The position numbers and the translations under genes were made by a program. The notes under the pieces are model-generated. The model was given only the letters and a program-made list of their open reading frames with translations, was not told where the DNA came from and made no database searches. From Prevotella sp. UBA3675 (lineage in GTDB: Bacteria > Bacteroidota > Bacteroidia > Bacteroidales > Bacteroidaceae), in the NCBI GenBank assembly GCA_002372235.1, contig DFJI01000013.1, positions 1 through 14,331 of the forward strand: 14,331 nucleotides of DNA, in the 5' to 3' direction. Every line of letters begins with the position of its first letter. Within the stretch, counting starts at the first letter, position 1. Below are positions 7,986 through 13,861 of this stretch, in pieces.

Positions 7986-9392
7986 ATGAAAACATTGAAA
8001 TACCTATTCCTCGGAGCCCTGACGCTCAGCTTCGGCGCTCCTGTTGCAGCACAGGAAGAGTCGCCTGTGGAGGCCGTGAAGGCCATCATCAAGAGCAATG
8101 CCCCTGATGCCGATAAGCAGATTAAGGGCATCTATAAGAAGAATAAGAAGGACGGTGCTGTCGTCGTGGGCATCGGACGCGCCTACTACGAGGCTAAGGA
8201 CACGGCCAACGCCCGTGTCTATGCCGAGCTGGCTGCCAAGATGAACTATGGTCCGGCTTACATCCTGCTGGGTGACATCACGGCCCTGTCTGACGATGGC
8301 GGCGGTGCAGCCCGCTACTACGATCAGGCCATCTATTTCGATCCGAAGAACCCCGATGCCTACTACAAGTATGCCAGCGTCTATCGCAAGGTGAGCCCCT
8401 CTGGAGCGGCTGCCAAGCTTGAGGAGCTGCGCGCACAGCGTCCCGACCTGCCCGTCGATGCGCTCAAGGGGCGTATCCTCTATATGGCCAATGAGTTCGA
8501 GGGGGCCATTGCTGCCTTCGAGAAGGCCGACCGCTCTAAGATGGAAGAGCGCGACCTGCGCAGCTTCGCTATGGCCTACTATCTCACCGGCAAGCATCAG
8601 CCCTCACTGCAGGTGGCCGAGTTCGCCCTGCAGAAGTCGCCTCGCGATGCAGGCTTCAACCGTCTGGCCTTCTTCACCAATACCGACCTGAAGAACTACG
8701 ACCAGGCACTGGTCTATGCCGACCGCCTGTTCCATCAGAGCGACTCAGCCAAGTTCACCTACTTCGACTATTCTTACTATGGCAACGCCCTCAATGGTGC
8801 CAAGAAGCACGACGAGGCCATCGCTGCCTATAAGAAAGCCCTTGAGCAGGAGTTCGACTCCAACGACAAGCGTGCCGGCGTGGTGAAGCAGCTGGCCGAT
8901 GCCTATAAGGGACTCGACGACTACGACAATGCCCTGAAGTACTACGACCAGTATCTCAAGGATGTGTCGAAGGCTTCGCTCACCGACTATGCCGACCTGG
9001 GCCGTCTCTACGTGCAGTATGCCGACAAGCTCGAAGGCGATGCCAAGCAGGAGAAGCTGAAGAAGGCCGACGAGATCTATGCCGACCTGGCTGTGAAGAA
9101 CGCCGATGCCCTGGAGTACTCGCTGTTCTGGCGCGGACGTGTGGGCACCATGATGGACCCCGAGGCCACTCAGGGACTGGCTCAGCCTTTCTATGAGGAG
9201 CTGGTCAACATCATCGCTGCCAAGGCCGAGAAGGACAAGTCCGACGTTGCCCGTCTGAAGGAAGGTGGCAACTTCCTCATGGTCTATTATCTGAAGATCA
9301 AGGACGATGTGGCCAAGTCAAAGGAGTTTGCCCAGAAGGTCATCGAAGTCGATCCCGAGAATGAGACCGCTAAGCAGATTCTCGCACTGTAA
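7986..9392 (+). CDS. Periplasmic tetratricopeptide-repeat protein
   Basis: A 468-residue exported protein. The signal peptide (MKTLKYLFLGALTLSFGAPVAAQ, given as positions 1-23) should be cleaved after AAQ. The rest is alpha-helical with degenerate TPR units, for example AAARYYDQAIYFDPKNPDAY, KKHDEAIAAYKKALEQEF and DNALKYYDQYLK, ending with VIEVDPENETAKQIL. Such repeats hold other proteins together. It lies 128 bases after the PstS-like gene with no convincing promoter between, and TPR proteins commonly close this Ton operon in Bacteroidales, so it probably belongs to the same transcript. Its partner and precise role are not known from sequence. A large hairpin follows. Confidence 0.85.
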   Translation: MKTLKYLFLGALTLSFGAPVAAQEESPVEAVKAIIKSNAPDADKQIKGIYKKNKKDGAVVVGIGRAYYEAKDTANARVYAELAAKMNYGPAYILLGDITALSDDGGGAARYYDQAIYFDPKNPDAYYKYASVYRKVSPSGAAAKLEELRAQRPDLPVDALKGRILYMANEFEGAIAAFEKADRSKMEERDLRSFAMAYYLTGKHQPSLQVAEFALQKSPRDAGFNRLAFFTNTDLKNYDQALVYADRLFHQSDSAKFTYFDYSYYGNALNGAKKHDEAIAAYKKALEQEFDSNDKRAGVVKQLADAYKGLDDYDNALKYYDQYLKDVSKASLTDYADLGRLYVQYADKLEGDAKQEKLKKADEIYADLAVKNADALEYSLFWRGRVGTMMDPEATQGLAQPFYEELVNIIAAKAEKDKSDVARLKEGGNFLMVYYLKIKDDVAKSKEFAQKVIEVDPENETAKQILAL

Positions 9393-9426
9393 ATCGGTGC
9401 AGGTCTGACAGCTCAGAAAAGTTTTC

Positions 9427-9509
9427 AAAACATCTGCTCCATCTGCTCTCATCTGCAACCGCCTGTTTCTCAACTGTTTACGGCGGAGCAGATGGGAGCA
9501 GATGTTTTT
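9427..9509 (+). terminator. Large hairpin with T-tract after the TPR gene
   Basis: Bases 9427-9448 pair with 9486-9508 (units CATCTGCTC and GAGCAGATG, each twice), with one bulged G at 9495. The loop holds a further CCGCC/GGCGG pair. A run of five T bases (9505-9509) ends the structure, so it could end the Ton operon transcript; the matching A-run on the left would allow termination on the minus strand too. Confidence 0.6.
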
Positions 9510-9574
9510 CCCCTCTCCGCAGTGCAGATCTTGGCTCTTTCACGTGAAGGGCGTGCCTATCCCGTTCAGTCCTT

Positions 9575-9603
9575 TAGGCTGCATCGTCGCGCGATGCAGC
9601 CTA
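9575..9603. repeat. Perfect 12-bp inverted repeat (loop TCGCG)
   Basis: TAGGCTGCATCG (9575-9586) and its exact complement (9592-9603) flank a five-base loop. There is no T-tract on either side, so it is not a standard terminator. It is the second of four hairpins between the TPR gene and the ferredoxin gene. Confidence 0.7.
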
Positions 9604-9616
9604 CATCACATCATGA

Positions 9617-9649
9617 TTTAGGCAAGACCACATCGTGATCTTGCCTAAA
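9617..9649. repeat. Perfect 11-bp inverted repeat plus degenerate direct repeat
   Basis: TTTAGGCAAGA (9617-9627) and TCTTGCCTAAA (9639-9649) form a perfect stem with an 11-base loop. The right arm also starts an imperfect direct repeat: TTGCCTAAACCCTGTCCTGA (9641-9660) and TTGCCTATATCCTGACCTGA (9663-9682). It may be an intergenic repetitive element, but no second copy is in this window. Confidence 0.6.
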
Positions 9650-9695
9650 CCCTGTCCTGACTTTGCCTATATCCTGACCTGAATCCACCAAAAAG

Positions 9696-9729
9696 ACGAG
9701 GAGGTACTTCTTTCGAAGCACCTCCTCGT
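9696..9729 (-). terminator. Rho-independent terminator of the ferredoxin gene
   Basis: Bases 9696-9710 pair fully with 9715-9729 on the minus strand, one pair being G-U, around a GAAA tetraloop, and five T bases follow (plus-strand A at 9690-9694). It begins 28 bases past the ferredoxin stop. On the plus strand the wobble becomes an A-C mismatch, which favours minus-strand use. Confidence 0.85.
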
Positions 9730-9756
9730 TTGTTGGTTTATGAAGCTAACTTGTGA

Positions 9757-9924
9757 TTAGCCTAAGCTGATAGCCTCTGAGGGGCAAACACTGGCGCAAG
9801 TGCCGCACTCTGTGCAAGCATCAGCGTCGATTACGTACTTTTCACCTTCAGAAATTGCCTCTACGGGGCACTCACTTGCGCATGTTCCACATGCAATGCA
9901 GTCATCACCAATTACGTATGCCAT
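9757..9924 (-). CDS. Small 2[4Fe-4S] bacterial-type ferredoxin
   Basis: A 55-residue soluble electron carrier beginning MAYVIGDDCIACGTC. Two canonical cluster motifs are present: CIACGTCASECP with C9, C12, C15 and C19, and CTECGTCASVCP with C37, C40, C43 and C47. All eight cysteines and both following prolines are intact. The two halves are clearly related, as in clostridial ferredoxins, and 55 residues is the usual length. In anaerobes such proteins shuttle electrons between pyruvate:ferredoxin oxidoreductase, Rnf or hydrogenase; the partner here is not visible. The gene stands alone on the minus strand with its own terminator and a TAnnTTTG box upstream. Confidence 0.95.
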   Translation of the reverse strand: MAYVIGDDCIACGTCASECPVEAISEGEKYVIDADACTECGTCASVCPSEAISLG

Positions 9925-9973
9925 AATTCAATAATAATTTGTTTGTTAGTTAAAATACTCAATTTTGATGATG

Positions 9974-9981
9974 CAAAGATA
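9974..9981 (-). promoter_or_regulatory. -7 element of the ferredoxin promoter
   Basis: On the minus strand bases 9981-9974 read TATCTTTG, a perfect match to TAnnTTTG, 50 bases before the ferredoxin ATG. No TTG is found at the usual -33 distance, so the upstream half is weak or absent. Confidence 0.6.
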
Positions 9982-10069
9982 ATAACTTTTCTGATTCCAT
10001 ACTAATATTTCGGTATTTATTTTTGCAATTTATACGGTGTCGAAATAGAAAAGGGCATAATATCCCACG

Positions 10070-10077
10070 TCTTTTTG
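10070..10077 (+). promoter_or_regulatory. Possible -7 element for the PorT-like gene
   Basis: TCTTTTTG matches TAnnTTTG in all but the second base and lies 18 bases before the ATG. No TTG is present at the expected -33 position, so this is a weak candidate. The 170-base gap shared with the divergent ferredoxin gene otherwise contains only AT-rich sequence. Confidence 0.3.
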
Positions 10078-10094
10078 CGTTATAAATAACAGTG

Positions 10095-10838
10095 ATGAGA
10101 CGTTTTTGGACCCTTTTACTTCTGGTGGCGGCTGTCCTGCCCGTGGTGGGACAGCAGCGCAAGGTGCAGAACAAGCCGTACATCGACTTGCGACCGCTCC
10201 ACTTTGGCATCTCCATCGGGTTGAACATGCAAGATGTGGAGTTCACCAACGTGGGACCGCAAACCATTCAGCTGCCTGAGGGGGGCACCATGCCTGCCTA
10301 TGTGCTGTGCGATGCCGACAACTGGAACCCGGGCTTCAGCGTGGGTGTGCTCGCCGACCTGCGGCTCAGTCAGCACTTCGCGCTCCGCTTAGCGCCCACG
10401 ATGCACTTCGGCACGAAGCACCTCGTGTTCCGCAACATGCTGGAGCACACCGAGTCGGGCAAGGTGGTGGAGGTGACGCAGAACCTGAAGAACACATATC
10501 TCTCTTTGCCCTTGAGCGTGAAGTTTGCTGCCGAGCGGTTCAACAACCATCGTCCCTACCTGATTGCCGGTGTGAACCCGATGGTCAATCTCTCGGGCAA
10601 CGATCAGGACTATCTGCAACTGAAGCGTTACGACGTGATGCTTGAGATAGGTCTAGGTTGCGATTTCTACCTGCCTTTCTTCAAGCTGATTCCCGAGCTG
10701 AAGTTCTGTTATGGTTTGGTGAACTCCCTCGATGCCGCTCACGTCAACTCGCTGACCGATGCCAGCAAGCATGCTTACGCCCTGAGTGTGTCGGGTGCCC
10801 ACTCCAAGATGGTGGTGCTCACCCTTTACTTCGAGTAG
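10095..10838 (+). CDS. porT: PorT-like outer-membrane beta-barrel protein
   Basis: A 247-residue exported protein. The signal peptide MRRFWTLLLLVAAVLPVVGQ is followed by alternating hydrophobic and polar strands such as LHFGISIGLNMQDVEF, FALRLAPTMHFGTKHLVF, TYLSLPLSVKFAAERF and KLIPELKFCYGL. It ends with a strand and a terminal aromatic-acidic pair (VVLTLYFE). This layout matches PorT and related small Bacteroidetes barrels; PorT is an outer-membrane component needed for type IX secretion in Porphyromonas gingivalis. The ATG at 10095 is preferred to the GTG one codon earlier. No other type IX genes are in view, so the porT symbol rests on resemblance, and a generic beta-barrel protein is the alternative. 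Confidence 0.65.
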   Translation: MRRFWTLLLLVAAVLPVVGQQRKVQNKPYIDLRPLHFGISIGLNMQDVEFTNVGPQTIQLPEGGTMPAYVLCDADNWNPGFSVGVLADLRLSQHFALRLAPTMHFGTKHLVFRNMLEHTESGKVVEVTQNLKNTYLSLPLSVKFAAERFNNHRPYLIAGVNPMVNLSGNDQDYLQLKRYDVMLEIGLGCDFYLPFFKLIPELKFCYGLVNSLDAAHVNSLTDASKHAYALSVSGAHSKMVVLTLYFE

Positions 10839-10877
10839 CCGTCGCGAACAGTCCCTCCCCGTCTCACGTGCCGATCC

Positions 10878-11130
10878 CGGACAGAAATTGTCATGGTCTT
10901 TCGGACAGAAATGCTCATAGGTTTCTAACAGAAATTATCATAGTTTTTCGGAAAGAAATTACCATAATTGACAAAATTTTCTTTCCCAGCCCAAGTGTGA
11001 TTTTTCGGAAAGAAATTATCATAATTAATATAATTTTCTTTCCAGCTCAAATGTGTTTTTCGGAAAGAAATTATCATAATTGACATAATTTTCTTTCTAA
11101 GCCCCAGCATAGTTTTCGGACAGAAATTAT
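10878..11130 (+). repeat. Tandem array of GGACAGAAATTAT-type units with 24- then 56-base period
   Basis: Units start at 10878, 10902, 10926 and 10949 (steps of 24, 24 and 23) and then at 10949, 11006, 11061 and 11117 (steps of 57, 55 and 56). Each begins with CGGACAGAAATTAT or CGGAAAGAAATTAT or a close variant. Each 56-base unit ends in TTTTCTTTCC, the near complement of its own start (GGAAAGAAA), so each can fold back on itself. The short and long periods therefore share one head motif. Confidence 0.8.
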
Positions 11131-11165
11131 TATAATTTGACTTTCGCAAGTTCTACTTGCTTATT

Positions 11166-11268
11166 GGAGTTTTGGAGTTTAGGAGTTTAGACGATAGACT
11201 GATGGCATCTGTCCAATGCCAGTACCGCCAGCAAGACTAACGTCTAAACTCCCAAACTCCTAAACTCC
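11166..11268. repeat. Long inverted repeat with conserved core, copy R1
   Basis: The left arm 11166-11193 and right arm 11241-11268 match at 26 of 28 positions and are made of 8-base GGAGTTTA-type units ending in GACG. Pairing continues inward (ATAGACT against AGACTAA). The loop includes TGGCAT/ATGCCA as a nested stem. An upstream mini-hairpin, GCAAGT-TCT-ACTTGC (11146-11160), is unique to this copy. Confidence 0.85.
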
Positions 11269-11308
11269 TAAACTCCCAAACTCAAAACTCTCTTTCTCCT
11301 CCGAACTA

Positions 11309-11339
11309 TTGCCGCATTGAACTTTTTTCTATAAATTTG
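11309..11339 (+). promoter_or_regulatory. Cassette promoter P1 driving the BRO-N/DinD-like gene
   Basis: TTG (11309-11311), a 20-base spacer and TAAATTTG (11332-11339) fit the Bacteroidetes promoter consensus exactly. The surrounding sequence, from about 11294 to 11378, is nearly the same as at P2 and P3. Transcription should begin near 11346, leaving a leader of about 45 bases. Confidence 0.85.
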
Positions 11340-11347
11340 CACCCTGA

Positions 11348-11365
11348 ATCAGTGTCCTGACTGGT
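11348..11365 (+). promoter_or_regulatory. Leader palindrome at the predicted transcript start (P1)
   Basis: The 18-base sequence ATCAGTGTCCTGACTGGT has 6-base arms around GTCCTG. Relative to P2 and P3 one C is T, which in RNA gives a G-U pair and so keeps the stem. It could be an operator or a 5'-terminal mRNA hairpin. Confidence 0.55.
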
Positions 11366-11390
11366 GACGACAAAAGAAATATAACTGACA

Positions 11391-12245
11391 ATGACAAGGA
11401 AACACTTGATACAACTGTTCCAAGAGCGGAAAGTGCGCACGGTATGGGACGACCAAGAAGAGAAATGGTATTTCTCTATCGTGGATGTGTGCGGTGTGCT
11501 GACAGACAGCAAAGACCCACAGGCATATTGGAGAAAACTAAAGCAAAGGTTAAAGAATGAAGGAAATGAAACCGTGACAAGTTGTCACGGTTTGAAAATG
11601 ATGGCTGCTGATGGAAAGATGCGCCTCACCGACGTAGCCGACACGGAGCAACTGTTCCGTCTGATTCAGTCCATCCCGTCGCCCAAGGCTGAACCTTTCA
11701 AGCAGTGGATGGCCCAAGTGGTTGCACAGCGTATCGACCAGATGCAGGACCCCGAGTTGAACTTCGAACAAGCGTATGCCGACTATCGCCGTTTGGGCTA
11801 TTCTGACAAGTGGATCAACCAGCGGCTGAAGAGCATTGAGGTGCGCAAGGAACTGACAGACGAATGGAACAGGGCTGGCGTGAAGGAAGGACAGCAGTAT
11901 GCTTCGCTGACCGACATTATCACTCAGGCGTGGAGCGGAAAGACAACACGGCAGTATAAGCAATACAAGGGCTTGAAGAAGGAGAACCTTCGCGATAACA
12001 TGACAAATATTGAACTGGCTCTGAACATCCTGGCTGAAGCCTCGACCACGGAGATCAGTAAGGCTCAGAACCCCAAGGGCTTCAAACAGAGTGCAGAGGT
12101 GGCTCGCAAAGGTGGTCAGATAGCAGGCGATGCCAGGAAGAAGCTGGAGGTCCAGACAGGGCATCCTGTCATTTCGCGCGACAAGGCTTCAGACTATCTC
12201 CCCCCTGTTGACAGGCTACAGGAACTGCCTGAAAACGATGAATAA
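11391..12245 (+). CDS. BRO-N domain protein with DinD-like C-terminal part
   Basis: A 284-residue protein. Residues about 15-110 resemble the BRO-N fold found in phage antirepressors and baculovirus BRO proteins (VWDDQEEKWYFSIVDV, then YWRKLKQRLK and later FKQWMAQVVAQRI). Residues about 120-262 resemble DNA damage-inducible protein D: LGYSDKWINQRLKSIEVRKELT, MTNIELALNILAEASTTEI, GFKQSAEVARKGGQIAG and ARKKLEVQTG. The role of DinD-like proteins is DNA binding or modulation of RecA; the function here is not established. It is the first cargo gene behind a composite repeat and promoter P1. No phage structural genes accompany it, so a stand-alone cassette gene is more likely than a prophage fragment. 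Confidence 0.8.
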   Translation: MTRKHLIQLFQERKVRTVWDDQEEKWYFSIVDVCGVLTDSKDPQAYWRKLKQRLKNEGNETVTSCHGLKMMAADGKMRLTDVADTEQLFRLIQSIPSPKAEPFKQWMAQVVAQRIDQMQDPELNFEQAYADYRRLGYSDKWINQRLKSIEVRKELTDEWNRAGVKEGQQYASLTDIITQAWSGKTTRQYKQYKGLKKENLRDNMTNIELALNILAEASTTEISKAQNPKGFKQSAEVARKGGQIAGDARKKLEVQTGHPVISRDKASDYLPPVDRLQELPENDE

Positions 12246-12510
12246 GGGATAGTAAAAATAGCAATCAAATAACAAAAATAGGAATACATGGAATCTTCAA
12301 TGACTTATAAACGTCGTACTCGCGAAGAAGTATTCAGAAAAAAATTGTAATAGCTGAACCTTCGTATCAAACCACAAAATTATTTTTTTTAACCACGAAT
12401 TTTTCGAATTTTCCGAATTCATGCTGGTTGACAAGCATTCCACAAAGGGTTGCCAGCAACCGACGAATGACTCGAATTTTGCTGCGCGGTTTTCTTCCTA
12501 ACACAATTAT
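12246..12510. other. Intergenic region with AT-rich and CGAATT-rich sequence
   Basis: The 265 bases between the BRO-N gene and repeat R2 hold a possible 20-codon ORF (12288-12350), then AT-rich sequence with repeated CGAATT or TCGAATTTT words (12396-12480). Two small hairpins are also visible: ATGCT/AGCAT (12421-12438) and GGTTG-CCAG-CAACC (about 12448-12461). No convincing gene or promoter is seen. Confidence 0.6.
12288..12350 (+). CDS. Possible 20-residue mini-ORF
   Basis: ATG at 12288 begins the peptide MESSMTYKRRTREEVFRKKL, ending with TAA. An AT-rich leader precedes it, and it lies 42 bases after the BRO-N gene stop. The peptide is strongly basic. It could be a leader peptide, the N-terminal remnant of a lost cassette gene, or chance. 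I do not recognise it, and nothing shows that it is translated. Confidence 0.2.
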   Translation: MESSMTYKRRTREEVFRKKL

Positions 12511-12596
12511 GATTTTCGGACAGAAATTATCATAGGTTTTGGAAAGAAATTACCATAATTGACATAATTTTCTTTCCAAGCCCAAGTGTGATTTTT

Positions 12597-12881
12597 GGAC
12601 AGAAATTATTATAATTATTATAATTTGACTTTGCTTATTTGAGTTTTGAGTTTTGAAGTTTTGGAGGATAGGAGGGAGTTTGGGAGTTTAGACGATAGAC
12701 TGATGGCACCCGTCCAATGCCAGTATTGACAGCAAGACTAACGTCTAAACTCCCAAACTCCTACACTCCTAAACTCCCAAACTCAAAACTCCTTATACAT
12801 ACGAAACTTGAAATTATGATAATTATGGTAATTTCTTTCCTACCCCACAAAAAATTATAATAATTATAATAATTTCTGTCC
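12597..12881. mobile_element. MITE-like element with perfect 30-bp terminal inverted repeats (in R2)
   Basis: Bases 12597-12626 (starting GGACAGAAATTATTATAATT) and 12852-12881 are exact reverse complements over 30 bases. Inside lies a second, 20-bp perfect inverted repeat (12675-12694 with 12742-12761) around a conserved core. The 285-base length and absence of an ORF suit a miniature inverted-repeat element. No clear target-site duplication is seen, and no matching transposase is present, so mobility is inferred. Confidence 0.55.
12675..12761. repeat. Inner inverted repeat with conserved core, copy R2
   Basis: The arms 12675-12694 and 12742-12761 pair perfectly over 20 bases, and pairing continues inward through TAGACT/AGACTA. 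The loop (GATGGCACCCGTCCAATGCC and onwards) is almost the same as in R1 and R3, with a nested TGGCA/TGCCA stem. The right side carries four 8-base CCTAAACT-type units. Confidence 0.85.
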
Positions 12882-12951
12882 CAATTCCCCAGCTCTCAGA
12901 ATAATTTCTGTCCCAATCCCGCCCCTCCCTCACTGTTTCTCCTCCGAACTA

Positions 12952-12982
12952 TTGTCGCATTGAACTTTTTTCTATAAATTTG
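12952..12982 (+). promoter_or_regulatory. Cassette promoter P2 driving the zeta-toxin-like gene
   Basis: TTG (12952-12954), a 20-base spacer and TAAATTTG (12975-12982) form a canonical promoter. It differs from P1 by only a few bases over about 80. Transcription should start near 12989. Confidence 0.85.
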
Positions 12983-12990
12983 CACCCAGA

Positions 12991-13008
12991 ACCAGTGTCC
13001 TGACTGGT
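12991..13008 (+). promoter_or_regulatory. Leader palindrome at the predicted transcript start (P2)
   Basis: ACCAGT-GTCCTG-ACTGGT has perfect 6-base arms and sits at roughly +2 to +20 of the predicted transcript, 36 bases before the zeta-like ATG. The same sequence is at P3, and P1 has one change that keeps pairing in RNA. Confidence 0.55.
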
Positions 13009-13043
13009 AGCGACAGAAGAGAGTCACAATTATCATCCGTTTT

Positions 13044-13625
13044 ATGCAAGCAAAGCAACTCTATATCATCAGTGGCTGTAATGGTGCCGGAAAGACAACG
13101 GCATCTTATACGGTACTTCCCGAAATCCTTGGCTGCAAGGAGTTCGTCAATGCTGACGAGATAGCACGCGGACTCTCACCCTTCAACCCCGATAGTGTGG
13201 CCATAGAGGCCGGGCGATTGATGCTTAGTCGTATAAAAGAATTATTGTCCAGAAACGAAAGCTTTTCTATAGAAACCACACTTGCCACTCGCTCCTATTT
13301 TCGTTTGATAGAGAAAGCCCATCAGCAGAACTATGCTGTAACCTTGCTCTTTTTCTGGCTGAAATCGCCTGAGCAAGCTATAGAGCGTGTGGCTGAAAGG
13401 GTTGCCAAAGGCGGTCACAACATACCCCGTGACATCATAGTCAGAAGGTTCTATGAAGGTATTGACAATCTGTTCAAGATTTACATGCCCATTGTTGACA
13501 CTTGGGTCTTGGTCAACAACAGTGAGACGCCCAGAAGCATAGTTGCCACAGGTGGCAAAGATCAAGAGACGGTAGTAAGAAACAATTATTTATTTAGCAA
13601 AATCGAAGAATATGTCAAGCGTTGA
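13044..13625 (+). CDS. Zeta-toxin-like P-loop kinase
   Basis: A 193-residue P-loop protein of the zeta toxin family, whose characterised members phosphorylate UDP-N-acetylglucosamine and block cell-wall synthesis. The N-terminal strand YIIS leads into the Walker A motif GCNGAGKTT (11-19) with K17 for ATP. FVNADEIARGL (34-44) carries D38 at the position of the catalytic aspartate, SIETTL is at 75-80, and ERVAERVAKGGHNIPRDIIVRRF (114-136, quoted as positions) gives the arginine-rich lid. All key residues are intact, so it should be active. It follows promoter P2 and overlaps a 53-residue ORF by 14 bases. Toxicity is inferred from the family; some relatives are metabolic kinases. Confidence 0.85.
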   Translation: MQAKQLYIISGCNGAGKTTASYTVLPEILGCKEFVNADEIARGLSPFNPDSVAIEAGRLMLSRIKELLSRNESFSIETTLATRSYFRLIEKAHQQNYAVTLLFFWLKSPEQAIERVAERVAKGGHNIPRDIIVRRFYEGIDNLFKIYMPIVDTWVLVNNSETPRSIVATGGKDQETVVRNNYLFSKIEEYVKR

Positions 13626-13773
13626 ACATAACCAGATGGTAGAAAAAATCGTGCATGGCCTGGAGATAGCCGAGCGTGAGATGTTGGAAGAGAAAGCCAG
13701 GAACAATGAGGATGTCATTGTATGTGGTGATGACAATGTGATACGTCATATCCCAGCAAAGCACTTCCTTTGA
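13612..13773 (+). CDS. 53-residue ORF overlapping the zeta gene, candidate antitoxin
   Basis: ATG at 13612 starts within the last codons of the zeta-like gene (14-base overlap, different frame) and ends with TGA at 13771-13773. The protein begins MSSVEHNQMVEKIVHGLEIA. A helix-forming, acidic segment (residues 9-30) is followed by a short strand-like end, VIVCGDDNVIRHIPAKHFL. The tight overlap implies translational coupling with the toxin. A small acidic protein paired with a zeta kinase suggests an antitoxin, although the classical epsilon antitoxin is longer and precedes its toxin. The ORF is too well placed to be chance, but the antitoxin role is inference. Confidence 0.65.
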   Translation: MSSVEHNQMVEKIVHGLEIAEREMLEEKARNNEDVIVCGDDNVIRHIPAKHFL

Positions 13774-13861
13774 AATGCCACTTCGCTGTAGAGAACAGAA
13801 ATGGTCATGGTTTCTGGACAGAAATTATTATAGCTTCTGGACAGAAATTATTATGGTTTTC

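Larger units (their letters stand above)
10877..11287. repeat. Composite repeat copy R1 (right end deleted)
   Basis: First of three copies. From left to right it holds three 24-base motif units, three 56-base units, a final GGACAGAAATTAT motif (11118-11130), an inverted repeat with a conserved core (11166-11268), and additional 8-base CCTAAACT-type units. Compared with R2 and R3, about 130 bases are missing between the inverted repeat and the promoter, including the right terminal inverted repeat. It begins about 38 bases after the porT-like stop and leads directly into promoter P1. Confidence 0.85.
12511..12915. repeat. Composite repeat copy R2
   Basis: Second copy. Left side: GGACAGAAATTAT at 12518, one 56-base GGAAAGAAATTAC unit starting at 12541, then GGACAGAAATTAT at 12597, which opens the terminal inverted repeat. 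The inverted repeat and core follow, then the right side with the same motifs reversed (ending at 12840, 12881 and 12913). Promoter P2 follows about 40 bases later. Confidence 0.85.

Noticed and set aside
10658..11083. 141-codon plus-strand frame running from the PorT-like gene into repeat R1
   Set aside because: Its first part is an alternative frame of the barrel gene and its second part merely translates the tandem repeat.
10878..11130. CRISPR array suggested by regularly spaced 23-24-base repeats
   Set aside because: The units abut each other with no unique spacers, the longer units share their inter-motif sequence, and no cas genes are present.
10925..11149. 74-codon minus-strand frame within the R1 tandem array
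   Set aside because: The peptide is only the 56-base repeat translated several times (period not a multiple of 3), with no independent evidence for a gene.
11166..11268. Integron attC site suggested by imperfect palindromes between cargo genes
   Set aside because: The arms end in GTTTAGAC and GTCTAAAC, which do not fit the GTTRRRY and RYYYAAC core sites, and no integrase gene is visible. The functional analogy is kept only as an idea in the main finding.
11161..11290. Retron or other reverse-transcriptase RNA suggested by the long stem-loop
   Set aside because: No reverse transcriptase is encoded nearby and the three hairpins precede unrelated genes.
11391..13773. Prophage remnant suggested by the BRO-N protein
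   Set aside because: No integrase, portal, capsid, terminase or lysis gene is present; the neighbouring genes are toxin-antitoxin-like cargo with shared promoters.
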